Part shown: positions 1 through 5,799 of the stretch, in pieces | Position numbering within the stretch: position 1 is the first letter of the stretch | Layout of the letters: the number at the start of each line of letters is the position of its first letter | Source: Pseudomonadota bacterium | Lineage (GTDB): Bacteria > Pseudomonadota > Gammaproteobacteria > Burkholderiales > Burkholderiaceae_B | Direction of reading: 5' to 3' | NCBI GenBank assembly: GCA_021793095.1 | Contig: JAJYTK010000075.1 | Span: 1 to 5,799 of the forward strand | DNA length: 5,799 nt | Program-made: the position numbers and the translations under genes | The notes under the pieces: generated by a model | Databases searched by the model: none | Seen by the model: the letters and a program-made list of their open reading frames with translations, nothing else | Told to the model about the DNA's origin: nothing

Positions 1-654
1 CTCACTGATCGCCCCGTAAAAGGGATGCTAACCGGTCCTATTACGATGTTGCAGTGGTCATTTGTCCGTGATGACCAACCTCGTGAAGAGACCTGCCGCC
101 AAATCGCTTTAGCCTTGCGCGATGAGGTCTTGGATCTTGAGGCCGGTGGTATTAAAGCCATTCAAGTAGACGAACCTGCCATTCGCGAGGGCTTGCCCCT
201 GCGTAAAGACAAGTGGGCTGAGTATTTAGAGTGGGCAGTCGACAGCTTTCAGATCACTTGCGGCGGCGTCAAACCGGAAACACAAATTCATACCCATATG
301 TGTTATTCCGAATTTAATGACATCATGGAGTCCATTGCCGCTCTAGATGCAGACGTAATTACCATTGAAACCTCGCGCTCTAATATGGAGCTGCTTGATG
401 CCTTTGAGGATTTCCACTATCCCAATGACATCGGTCCAGGGGTTTATGATATTCACTCACCCTTGGTGCCTAATCAGGACTGGATGGTTGAGCTCATGGA
501 GCGCGCCGCCAAAAAGATTCCTGTAGAGCGTCTTTGGGTCAACCCTGACTGCGGTCTCAAGACACGCGGCTGGGATGAAACACGCCCTGCATTACAGGCG
601 ATGGTTAACGCAGCAAAAGAACTGCGCAAACGTCACGCCAATGAGCAGCGTTAA
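1..654 (+). CDS. metE: Cobalamin-independent methionine synthase (MetE), C-terminal part
   Basis: This is the last 217 codons of 5-methyltetrahydropteroyltriglutamate--homocysteine methyltransferase, which transfers the methyl group of methyltetrahydrofolate to homocysteine in the final cytosolic step of methionine synthesis, without cobalamin. The frame is open from base 1, so the gene begins upstream of the window; the family is about 750 residues, and roughly the first 540 are missing here. The visible part is the catalytic C-terminal barrel. All four zinc ligands of the E. coli enzyme can be matched: the His and Cys of THMC (codons at 295 and 301), the Glu of TIETSRS (367) and the Cys of [10 protein letters not shown] (550). 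The substrate-binding VDEPA segment and the YDIHSP histidine (454) are also intact, so nothing suggests decay. The gene ends in TAA and is followed 17 bases later by a strong terminator, making it the last gene of its transcript. It converges on yicC. Identification is very secure; only the partial state limits it. Confidence 0.97.
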   Translation, partial: LTDRPVKGMLTGPITMLQWSFVRDDQPREETCRQIALALRDEVLDLEAGGIKAIQVDEPAIREGLPLRKDKWAEYLEWAVDSFQITCGGVKPETQIHTHMCYSEFNDIMESIAALDADVITIETSRSNMELLDAFEDFHYPNDIGPGVYDIHSPLVPNQDWMVELMERAAKKIPVERLWVNPDCGLKTRGWDETRPALQAMVNAAKELRKRHANEQR

Positions 655-671
655 TCCCAACTAGCGTTATT

Positions 672-705
672 ACGGCCATACTTCAGTCGAAGTATGGCCG
701 TTTTT
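672..705 (+). terminator. Intrinsic terminator of metE
   Basis: A 13-bp perfect stem (ACGGCCATACTTC at 672-684 with its complement at 689-701) closes a 4-base AGTC loop. Five T residues (701-705) begin at the last base of the stem, a textbook Rho-independent terminator for the plus strand. It lies 17 bases after the metE stop. On the minus strand the same hairpin would follow the yicC stop by about 25 bases, but there it is followed by AATAACG rather than a T tract. It is therefore probably not an efficient terminator for yicC, though it could still shield the 3' end of that transcript. Confidence 0.93.
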
Positions 706-727
706 GTATGTACCGACAAAAACAAGA

Positions 728-1681
728 TTATTCTAAATTCTGTGCTTGTTCACGCAGCTGCTCAATTAATAATTTTAATTCTATGGCGGCTTGTGTGAGT
801 TCTATTGAACCCGCCTTGGAGCCTAAGGTATTGGCTTCTCTATTCATTTCCTGAAATAAAAAATCCAAACGTTTCCCTAAGCTATTGTGTTTGGTTTTTT
901 TAGAGGTATGTTTTGTTGCCACTTCTTTAATGTGCTCACTTTGGGGCGCCCCGAGTAGATGGAAAAGCTCATTCACATGAGCCTCCAGCCGGGTGATCTC
1001 TTCGGCCACATCAATGCGTAAACTAAATGCCGCAGCCTCTTGAGCGACACGCGCATTAAATTCTTCTGCACTGACGTATTGCATCCCCTCTGGACTGGCC
1101 TGTTCGAGCGCTTCGCGTAAGCGCTGTGCCACACGTTGCTGGTATTCCTTTTGTACCTCGGGCAGGTGATTCTTGACGGTCTCAATATGCGTCAACATTT
1201 GACGGGCAAAATCGCGCATGGCAGTCCCTAATTGTTCACCCTCACGTGCACGATGGGCTGTGAGCTCTTGTAAAGCCTCAGCGGTGAGGCTTTCAAGCAA
1301 GGGTTGCCAATGCTCCTTTTCAATTTCTTGGTGTTGACTGGCCAAAGCAAAAAGCTCATTAAAAGCAGGGGCAGGGGTCTCGGGCAGCACCTCGCGAATG
1401 TGTTTTAGCTGTGCCCTAACTGATTCCAAAAATTCTGTGGCTAAAGGTGCAGCAGCCGTCGTATTTTGTCTTTGAACTTGTAAACGTACATCTAATTTTC
1501 CTCTGCTGATGTGTTCAGAAATAAGGGCGCGTAGGCGGGGCTCAAAAAAGCGCAACTCATCAGGCATGCGCAGGTGTAAATCTAAATAACGGTTATTAAC
1601 GCTGCGAATTTCCAGTAGAATTTGCATCTGCTCAAATGTGGTGCGCGCCTGGGCAAAGGCCGTCATACTATAAATAGCCAT
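728..1681 (-). CDS. yicC: YicC/YloC-family endoribonuclease
   Basis: The product is a 317-residue member of the YicC family, cytosolic proteins shown in E. coli and Bacillus to be endoribonucleases; E. coli YicC also affects decay of the small RNA RyhB. The N-terminal YicC domain (about residues 2-160) opens with the family signature SMTAFA (5-10), followed by the conserved EIRSVNNRYLD (24-34) and SRGKLDV (59-65). The C-terminal DUF1732 domain (about 222-317) carries LRIDVAEEITRLEAHV (221-236), GKRLDF (269-274), QEMNREANTLGSKA (277-290) and ELKLLIEQLREQ (301-312). The protein is about 30 residues longer than E. coli YicC as I remember it. Much of the excess is a Lys/Thr/His-rich segment at about 244-268. 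The start chosen has AGG eight bases upstream, and MAIYSMTAF matches the usual family N terminus. It is transcribed divergently from rph, another RNA-processing gene, and converges on metE. In many proteobacteria yicC is followed by gmk; here it is not. Confidence 0.94.
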   Translation of the reverse strand: MAIYSMTAFAQARTTFEQMQILLEIRSVNNRYLDLHLRMPDELRFFEPRLRALISEHISRGKLDVRLQVQRQNTTAAAPLATEFLESVRAQLKHIREVLPETPAPAFNELFALASQHQEIEKEHWQPLLESLTAEALQELTAHRAREGEQLGTAMRDFARQMLTHIETVKNHLPEVQKEYQQRVAQRLREALEQASPEGMQYVSAEEFNARVAQEAAAFSLRIDVAEEITRLEAHVNELFHLLGAPQSEHIKEVATKHTSKKTKHNSLGKRLDFLFQEMNREANTLGSKAGSIELTQAAIELKLLIEQLREQAQNLE

Positions 1682-1822
1682 GAGATCTACCTAAAGGAAT
1701 GAGAGGGTGGCAAAACAAGAGTCAACCAAAGTACGTGAAAACAGTGAAATGCTAGCATAGAGTGCGGTATAGAGTGTACATTCACGTACAATGGATTGAT
1801 TGTTAATAAATTAGGCGAATAA
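1682..1822. promoter_or_regulatory. Divergent yicC/rph control region
   Basis: This 141-bp gap lies between two outward-facing genes and so must hold promoters in both directions. For rph the best pair I can see is GTGAAA (1744-1749) and TATAGA (1768-1773) with an 18-bp spacer, four of six matches in each hexamer, so it is weak. For yicC, TTGACT on the minus strand (complement of 1721-1726) resembles a -35 box but has no convincing -10 at the right distance. The region also has a 9-bp perfect inverted repeat, GTACGTGAA (1731-1739) and TTCACGTAC (1781-1789). Between its arms are the palindrome TGCTAGCA (1750-1757) and two copies of ATAGAGTG (1757-1764, 1769-1776). The promoter role follows from gene orientation; exact boxes are tentative. 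Confidence 0.5.
1731..1789. repeat. 9-bp inverted repeat with internal palindrome and tandem 8-mer
   Basis: GTACGTGAA at 1731-1739 is repeated in inverted form as TTCACGTAC at 1781-1789, with 41 bases between. Inside are the perfect palindrome TGCTAGCA (1750-1757) and a direct repeat ATAGAGTG-cggt-ATAGAGTG with a 12-base period. The right arm also sits in a smaller dyad, TGTAC-N6-GTACA (1775-1790). Such clustered symmetry in a divergent promoter region could mark paired operator sites. The arms are too far apart to act as a terminator, and no T tract follows. No regulator can be named from the sequence. Confidence 0.45.
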
Positions 1823-2587
1823 ATGGTCATGGACACAGAAAAACATTTTAATGAACGCAGTGACGGGCGAGCTTTTGATGCTTTGCGTCCAGTGGAATTT
1901 GAATTGGAGTTTACGCGCTATGCTGAAGGCTCCGTGCTGATCAAAATGGGACATACCCATGTGCTGTGCAATGCCAGTGTTCTTGATCGCGTCCCGCCTT
2001 TTTTAACTGACCAAGAGCAGGGTTGGGTCACCGCTGAATATGGCATGTTGCCACGGGCAACACATACACGAGGCAGTCGCGAGGCCGCAAGAGGTCGACA
2101 AAGTGGGCGCACACAAGAAATTCAACGGTTAATCGGGCGTAGCTTGCGTGCGGCTTTTGATCTCAAATTATTAGGCGAACGCACCATTCAGCTGGATTGC
2201 GATGTCTTACAGGCTGATGGAGGGACGCGCTGCGCCAGTATCACAGGGGCTTGGGTGGCGGCTGCTTTGGCAGTCAACAAATTACTTGAAACAGGTGAAC
2301 TGCAACGTAACCCACTCTTAAAACAGGTGGCAGCCGTGTCAGTCGGTTTGGCCGACAACCAGCCTTTGCTGGATCTAGACTATAAAGAGGATTCTAGCTG
2401 CGATGCCGATGTCAATATCGTGATGAATAGTGAGATGCATTTTATTGAAATCCAAGGTACCGCCGAAGGGGCTACCTTTGCACGTAATGAGCTCGGTCAA
2501 GTACTGGATGTCGCACAAAAAGGCATCGGGCAGCTCTTTGCGCGACAGCGCCAATGCCTCAAGGAACAGATGGGCATTCAGTTTTAA
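1823..2587 (+). CDS. rph: Ribonuclease PH
   Basis: RNase PH is a phosphate-dependent 3'-to-5' exoribonuclease that trims the 3' ends of tRNA precursors, acting in the cytosol as a ring of dimers. The 254-residue product matches the family throughout: [15 protein letters not shown] near the N terminus, [17 protein letters not shown], the basic [20 protein letters not shown] segment, the phosphate-site motif [17 protein letters not shown], and [15 protein letters not shown] with the Asp residues that correspond to the catalytic metal site. The ending [17 protein letters not shown] is also typical. The usual length is about 238-250, so the protein is complete. The ATG at 1823 has AGGCG five bases upstream; an in-frame ATG at 1829 is a possible alternative that changes only two residues. 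It is the first gene of a likely rph-rdgB-hemW operon and divergent from yicC. Unlike E. coli K-12, where rph is followed by pyrE and is frameshifted, this copy is intact and followed by rdgB. Confidence 0.97.
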   Translation: MVMDTEKHFNERSDGRAFDALRPVEFELEFTRYAEGSVLIKMGHTHVLCNASVLDRVPPFLTDQEQGWVTAEYGMLPRATHTRGSREAARGRQSGRTQEIQRLIGRSLRAAFDLKLLGERTIQLDCDVLQADGGTRCASITGAWVAAALAVNKLLETGELQRNPLLKQVAAVSVGLADNQPLLDLDYKEDSSCDADVNIVMNSEMHFIEIQGTAEGATFARNELGQVLDVAQKGIGQLFARQRQCLKEQMGIQF

Positions 2588-2625
2588 TGAGTAAAGATAC
2601 ATACAATGAGGGCTGCCTTGACTAA
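2587..2625 (+). other. Possible 12-codon ORF overlapping the rph stop
   Basis: The A of the rph TAA stop is the first base of an ATG (TAATG arrangement). This ATG opens a 12-codon frame ([12 protein letters not shown]) that ends in TAA at 2623, inside the first codons of rdgB but in a different frame. TAATG junctions commonly allow ribosomes that finish one gene to restart at once, so this could be a coupling relay into rdgB or could simply be chance. There is no ribosome binding site of its own and the peptide resembles nothing I know. Confidence 0.2.
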
Positions 2626-3283
2626 ATCAGCGCATACTCCTGATCAAACCATTGTTTTGGCCTCTAATAACCCGGGTAAACTGGCAGAATTCGAACGGCT
2701 GTTGGCGCCTTTAAACCTAACTATTGCTGCACAAAGGCAATTTAATGTCAGCGCTGCCCCAGAGCCCTATGGAACTTTTTTAGAAAACGCTTTAACCAAG
2801 GCCCGCCATGCCAGTGCAGCCACCGGATTACCCGCCATTGCGGATGATTCGGGCATCTGCGTTGATGCACTTAACGGAGCACCGGGTGTGCTTTCTGCAC
2901 GGTATGCGGCGCAGCAAATAGCCAACGGGGCGCTGGAGGCCGATGTGCAAGTACAGCTCGAGGGCCTCGATGCTGATGCGGCTAACAATGCATTGCTTTT
3001 GCATCAAATGCAGGGGGTCACGCAGCGTCGGGCCTGTTTTGTTGCCCTCTTGGTGCATGTTCGGCATCCCGATGATCCCTTGCCATTAATCGCACAGGGT
3101 ATGTGGTGGGGTGAAATAGGTCACAGCCCCAAGGGGCAGCATGGTTTTGGCTATGATCCTATTTTCTGGCTACCCGAACTCAAATGCACTGCTGCCGAGT
3201 TGGATGCCACTCAAAAAAATGAGCACAGTCACCGCGGTCAAGCGATGCGTTTTTTATTTACCCAATTAAGTAATATTTATTAG
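2606..3283 (+). CDS. rdgB: RdgB/HAM1-family dITP/XTP pyrophosphatase
   Basis: This Ham1/ITPase-family enzyme hydrolyses dITP, ITP, XTP and dXTP to the monophosphate and pyrophosphate, keeping deaminated purines out of DNA and RNA; it is a cytosolic Mg-dependent dimer. Family motifs appear in order: SNNPGKLAEF (20-29), TFLENALTKARHA (57-69), IADDSGICVDALNGAPGVLSARYA (78-101, with the catalytic-site Asp pair), PKGQHGFGYDPIF (175-187) and AELDATQKNEHSHRGQA (197-213). At 225 residues it is longer than the usual 195-205. The excess is an Ala/Gln-rich segment of roughly 18 residues after SARYA (about 102-124) and a longer N terminus. The ATG used here has only a poor ribosome site; an in-frame TTG at 2618 has GAGGG five bases upstream and would remove four residues, so the true start is uncertain. 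It follows rph by 18 bases and precedes hemW by 34, consistent with one transcript. Confidence 0.95.
   Translation: MRAALTKSAHTPDQTIVLASNNPGKLAEFERLLAPLNLTIAAQRQFNVSAAPEPYGTFLENALTKARHASAATGLPAIADDSGICVDALNGAPGVLSARYAAQQIANGALEADVQVQLEGLDADAANNALLLHQMQGVTQRRACFVALLVHVRHPDDPLPLIAQGMWWGEIGHSPKGQHGFGYDPIFWLPELKCTAAELDATQKNEHSHRGQAMRFLFTQLSNIY
2608..2620 (+). promoter_or_regulatory. Ribosome binding site favouring a TTG start for rdgB
   Basis: GAGGG (2608-2612) lies five bases before TTG (2618-2620), which is in frame with rdgB. This is the best Shine-Dalgarno match near the gene; upstream of the ATG at 2606 only the poor AGTAAAG is present. Starting at the TTG gives a 221-residue protein beginning MTKSAHTPDQ, which still contains the whole catalytic domain. 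The motif overlaps the coding frame of the longer form, so it might also be accidental. Confidence 0.4.
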
Positions 3284-3317
3284 GTTTCACCCTTGTGATT
3301 TCTCGTGAGACATCCCT

Positions 3318-4523
3318 ATGAAGCCCATACAGCTGTTATCCCCCAAAAGCAGCCAGCGCCCTAATTTCTCAATATTGCCGCCACTGGGGTTATATATTCA
3401 TTTGCCTTGGTGCGTCCGTCGCTGTCCTTATTGTGATTTTAATGCGCATGTGGCGCCTGAGGTGATTCCTGAGGATGATTTTTTCCGTGCTTTGCAAATC
3501 GATCTGGAGCAGGCACTGCCTGATATCTGGGGTCGCTCTATCATTTCTGTGTTTTTTGGTGGGGGGACACCGAGTCTGATGAGTGCGGCATTTATAGATC
3601 GCGTCATCAGTATGGTACGCGCATATTTGCCATTGGCGCAGGGGGCTGAAATCACCTTAGAAGCGAATCCAGGCGCCAGTGAGGCAGGCCGTTTTGCGGA
3701 CTATGCCCAGGCCGGTGTCAATAGGTTATCTATTGGCGTACAAAGTTTTAATGACGATGTACTGCAGAAAATAGGGCGCATCCATGACGCTCATCAAGCC
3801 CAACAAGCCATCTACGCGGCATTAGCAGCGGTGGATCGTGTCAATATTGATCTCATGTATGCTTTGCCCGGTCAATCTGTTGAAGACTGCCTAAAGGGGG
3901 TGCATCGCGCCATTGATAGTGGTGCAACTCACCTGTCAATTTATCAGCTGATGCTCGAACCCAATACTGTTTTTGCCAAATATCCACCAGAGTTGCCGCG
4001 CGAAGAAGACAGTGCAGCTATGCATGACCAGATTATTGATACAGTGACAGACATAGGTTTTGAGCACTATGAGGTGTCGGCCTTTGCCAAACATAAACAC
4101 TATGGCGCTCACAACATGAATTACTGGTCATTTGGAGATTATCTGGGAATCGGTCCAGGAGCGCATAGCAAAATCTCATTTCCGCATTCCATTACTCGCA
4201 TGGCACGCACGCGTAATCCTCAAGTCTGGATGCAGCAGGCATTACAAGGGCAGGGCAAGCAAGTTAGCGAGCGCTACGAGGTAAAGGCAACAGAATTGCC
4301 CTTTGAATTCATGCTTAATGTGTTGAGACTCAAAGATGGGGTACCTTATGAGTACTTTACAGCGCGTGCGGGTTTGGGCGGGCAGTGGATTTCAAAAGCG
4401 ATTCAACAGGCCGTCGATAAAGGTTTGATGGAGGACCGTTTTGATAGGATCTGTGCGACGGAGCTGGGATGGCGTTTTTTGACTGACTTACAAACTCTGT
4501 TTCTGAGTACCCAAGAATCTTGA
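3318..4523 (+). CDS. hemW: Radical SAM heme chaperone HemW
   Basis: HemW is a membrane-associated radical SAM-family protein that binds heme and hands it to respiratory enzymes; it is often misnamed oxygen-independent coproporphyrinogen III oxidase. The 401-residue product has the cluster motif CVRRCPYCDF with Cys 32, 36 and 39 binding the 4Fe-4S centre. The residue at the place of the fourth Cys of true HemN (CxxxCxxCxC) is Phe 41, the usual HemW distinction. Next come GGGTPS (81-86), LEANPG (114-119), the SIGVQSF segment (138-144), IDLMYALPGQ (177-186), EHYEVSAFAKHKHYGAHNMNYW (249-270) and GIGPGAHS (277-284), then a winged-helix-like C-terminal HemN domain. The ATG at 3318 is the only sensible start: an in-frame stop lies at 3306, and GAGA (3307-3310) offers a modest ribosome site seven bases away. 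The N-terminal 22 residues before the LGLYIHLPWC core are a loosely conserved extension. It is the last gene of the rph-rdgB-hemW run. Confidence 0.95.
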   Translation: MKPIQLLSPKSSQRPNFSILPPLGLYIHLPWCVRRCPYCDFNAHVAPEVIPEDDFFRALQIDLEQALPDIWGRSIISVFFGGGTPSLMSAAFIDRVISMVRAYLPLAQGAEITLEANPGASEAGRFADYAQAGVNRLSIGVQSFNDDVLQKIGRIHDAHQAQQAIYAALAAVDRVNIDLMYALPGQSVEDCLKGVHRAIDSGATHLSIYQLMLEPNTVFAKYPPELPREEDSAAMHDQIIDTVTDIGFEHYEVSAFAKHKHYGAHNMNYWSFGDYLGIGPGAHSKISFPHSITRMARTRNPQVWMQQALQGQGKQVSERYEVKATELPFEFMLNVLRLKDGVPYEYFTARAGLGGQWISKAIQQAVDKGLMEDRFDRICATELGWRFLTDLQTLFLSTQES

Positions 4524-4638
4524 TGTTTTTGTTGTTTATGCACTAAATGTGCTTTGAGGGCCGTGCGGTTCGCACGCAAATAATTCTTTTGTTTTAACAT
4601 TAACCCTGCTATTCATTTACCCCTGATACGGAGTTTGC
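4524..4638 (+). promoter_or_regulatory. hemW-glnA intergenic region, probable glnA leader
   Basis: This 115-bp gap should hold the hemW transcript end and the glnA promoter, if glnA has its own. There is a weak dyad GCAC-TAAAT-GTGC (4540-4552) and a stronger GC hairpin (4562-4576). An AATAAT hexamer (4579-4584) resembles a -10 box but lacks a well-spaced -35; TTGAGG (4554-4559) would leave a 19-base spacer. No sigma-54 site (GG-N10-GC) is visible although glnA genes often have one. The region ends with the ribosome site GGAG (4630-4633), five bases before the glnA ATG. Confidence 0.4.
4562..4576 (+). terminator. Weak hairpin after hemW, possible terminator
   Basis: CGTGCG (4562-4567) and CGCACG (4571-4576) form a 6-bp GC-rich stem with a GTT loop, 38 bases after the hemW stop. 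It is not followed directly by T residues: CAAATAATTC intervenes before TTTTGTTTT (4587-4595). It is therefore a poor intrinsic terminator and could equally be an attenuating or mRNA-stabilising hairpin in a readthrough transcript into glnA. Confidence 0.25.
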
Positions 4639-5799
4639 ATGTCACGCCCAGAACAAATTGCCGCCTATCTCGCTGAGAATGATATTCCTTTTGTAGATTG
4701 CCGATTTACTGATATTTTGGGTCGTGAGCATCATCTCACTTTGCCCGCAGAGCGTTTTGATGAAAATTGCATGGAGTCAGGTATCCCCTTTGATGGTTCG
4801 TCCATGCCCGGTTGGGTAGGGGTTGAGGCTTCAGACATGCTGTTAATGCCTGATTTAAACACCATGCGGTTCGATCCCTTTCGTGAAGAACGCACGGTGA
4901 TATTTACCTGCGATGTGGTGGATCCCGTTGATCTTAATGGCTACGAGCGCGATCCGCGATCCCTTGCACGACGTGCAGAGGCCTATCTGCGTTCTACAGG
5001 ATTAGGAGATCAGGTTTTCTTTGGCCCAGAACCCGAATTTTTTGTTTTTGATGGAGTACGTTGGGGGCAAGATCAGGGCGGCCATTTTGTAGAAATCCAT
5101 TCAGAAACCGCTCCCTGGGCAACCCAGCATGGCCAGGCGGGTCAAACGACGGGTTATCGCAATTTGGGACATCGGCCTGGTCTCAAGGGGGGCTACAGCC
5201 GTGTGCCGCCTATTGATGCCTACCAAGATATGCGCTCAGAAATGTGCCTGCTCTTAGAGCAGCAGGGAGTACCCGTTGAAATTCATCACCATGAGGTGGC
5301 TGCGGCTGGCCAGCTCGAGATTGGGACCCGCTTTTCTACCTTGGTAGAGCGCGCTGATTGGAACCAGATTTTTAAATACACGGTTTTCAATGTTGCCCAG
5401 TTATACGGCAAAACTGCCACCTTTATGCCCAAACCCTTATATGGTGATAATGGCTCTGGGATGCATGTTCACCAATCCATTTGGAAGGATGGAGAAAACC
5501 TCTTTTCAGGCAATGGATACGGTGGGTTGTCTGATATGGCTTTGTATTATATTGGGGGCATTATCAAGCACGCCCGTGCGCTCAACGCTTTAACTAACCC
5601 GACCACCAATTCTTATAAGCGTTTAGTCCCGCATTATGAAGCACCCGTCAAGCTGGCTTATTCGGCGCGTAATCGCTCAGCATCTATTCGTATCCCTTAT
5701 GTGAGCAATCCCAAAGCACGGCGCGTGGAGGCGCGATTCCCGGATCCAATGGCCAATCCTTATTTAACCTTTAGTGCTTTAATGCTCGCGGGTTTGGAT
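4639..5799 (+). CDS. glnA: Glutamine synthetase type I, N-terminal part
   Basis: Glutamine synthetase joins ammonia and glutamate to glutamine using ATP; GSI is a cytosolic dodecamer and the main entry point for nitrogen. The frame is open from ATG to the last base of the window (387 codons), so the gene is cut by the edge; the family is about 470 residues. Motifs in order are the latch FDGSSMPGW (51-59), the metal-site Glu residues of GPEPEFF (131, 133), [12 protein letters not shown] (216-227, with metal-ligand Glu 219 and 227), NGSGMHVH (271-278), [21 protein letters not shown] loop (320s-336, with the Glu of the flap at 334; here it reads [10 protein letters not shown]), and [10 protein letters not shown] (344-353) binding ATP and glutamate. 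All expected catalytic residues in the visible part are present. The start has GGAG five bases upstream and [16 protein letters not shown] matches the family. The adenylylation tyrosine (about residue 397 in E. coli) lies just past the edge, so regulation by GlnE cannot be judged here. Confidence 0.96.
   Translation, partial: MSRPEQIAAYLAENDIPFVDCRFTDILGREHHLTLPAERFDENCMESGIPFDGSSMPGWVGVEASDMLLMPDLNTMRFDPFREERTVIFTCDVVDPVDLNGYERDPRSLARRAEAYLRSTGLGDQVFFGPEPEFFVFDGVRWGQDQGGHFVEIHSETAPWATQHGQAGQTTGYRNLGHRPGLKGGYSRVPPIDAYQDMRSEMCLLLEQQGVPVEIHHHEVAAAGQLEIGTRFSTLVERADWNQIFKYTVFNVAQLYGKTATFMPKPLYGDNGSGMHVHQSIWKDGENLFSGNGYGGLSDMALYYIGGIIKHARALNALTNPTTNSYKRLVPHYEAPVKLAYSARNRSASIRIPYVSNPKARRVEARFPDPMANPYLTFSALMLAGLD

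Noticed and set aside
672..705. Bidirectional terminator serving yicC as well
   Set aside because: The hairpin is perfect, but on the minus strand it is followed by AATAACG instead of a T tract.
895..901. Run of seven T bases in yicC (A7 in the mRNA) as a programmed frameshift site
   Set aside because: The reading frame does not fit a canonical slippery heptamer, no stimulatory structure is obvious, and the zero frame runs on into the conserved C-terminal domain.
1918..2112. Minus-strand open frame inside rph (also 2375-2602)
   Set aside because: Both are antisense to conserved RNase PH motifs and have no independent support.
2828..3067. 79-codon and 73-codon minus-strand open frames within rdgB
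   Set aside because: They overlap the conserved ADDSG-to-SARYA coding region of rdgB on the opposite strand, with no ribosome site or recognisable protein.
3318..4523. Annotation as oxygen-independent coproporphyrinogen III oxidase (HemN)
   Set aside because: The cluster motif is CxxxCxxCDF with Phe where HemN has its fourth Cys, and the protein is shorter than HemN (about 455 residues); HemW is the better call.
4559..4573. Sigma-54 -24/-12 element before glnA
   Set aside because: GG and GC are 11 bases apart rather than 10, and neither TGGCAC nor TTGC context is present.
4403..4600. 65-codon minus-strand open frame spanning the hemW end and the intergenic gap
   Set aside because: Most of it is antisense to the hemW C terminus; there is no ribosome binding site or family resemblance.
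5390..5593. 67-codon plus-strand open frame
   Set aside because: It lies wholly inside glnA in another frame; the glnA frame is continuous and carries all family motifs, so this is a shadow.

Overview
This window is an ordinary, tightly packed stretch of bacterial core chromosome with six protein genes, two of them cut by the window edges. The base composition is near balanced. The gene set and protein features fit a proteobacterium: RNase PH, RdgB and HemW sit in one run, YicC is divergent from RNase PH, and there is a GSI-type glutamine synthetase. The protein style, such as the DAANNALL stretch of RdgB and the rph-rdgB-hemW order, points to Betaproteobacteria, probably Burkholderiales and perhaps an Alcaligenaceae relative with moderate GC. 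That placement is inference from remembered family members and was not searched.

Layout. The C-terminal third of cobalamin-independent methionine synthase (metE, 1-654, +) ends just before a very clear intrinsic terminator (672-705). Next comes a yicC-family endoribonuclease gene on the minus strand (728-1681), convergent with metE. A 141-bp divergent intergenic region (1682-1822) separates yicC from rph and carries a 9-bp perfect inverted repeat, an 8-bp palindrome and a tandem ATAGAGTG repeat. Then three plus-strand genes follow closely: rph (RNase PH, 1823-2587), rdgB (ITP/XTP pyrophosphatase, 2606-3283) and hemW (radical-SAM heme chaperone, 3318-4523), with gaps of 18 and 34 bases, so they are probably one operon. 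After a 115-bp gap with a short GC hairpin, glnA (glutamine synthetase, from 4639) runs off the right edge. It is open to the last base, with 387 codons visible of about 470.

How they fit together. rph and yicC both act on RNA (3' trimming of tRNA precursors, and endonucleolytic RNA turnover) and share a divergent control region. rdgB cleans the nucleotide pool of deaminated purines, and hemW delivers heme to respiratory enzymes. These are housekeeping functions without an obvious single pathway. metE (methionine synthesis) and glnA (ammonia assimilation) are neighbours rather than parts of the same unit.

I found no mobile element, CRISPR array, RNA gene, phage remnant or novel defence-like system. 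The points worth a second look are small: the rdgB start (a TTG codon with a much better ribosome binding site, plus a 12-codon overlapping mini-ORF), in-frame insertions in YicC and RdgB, the symmetric intergenic element, and the lack of a recognisable sigma-54 promoter just upstream of glnA.
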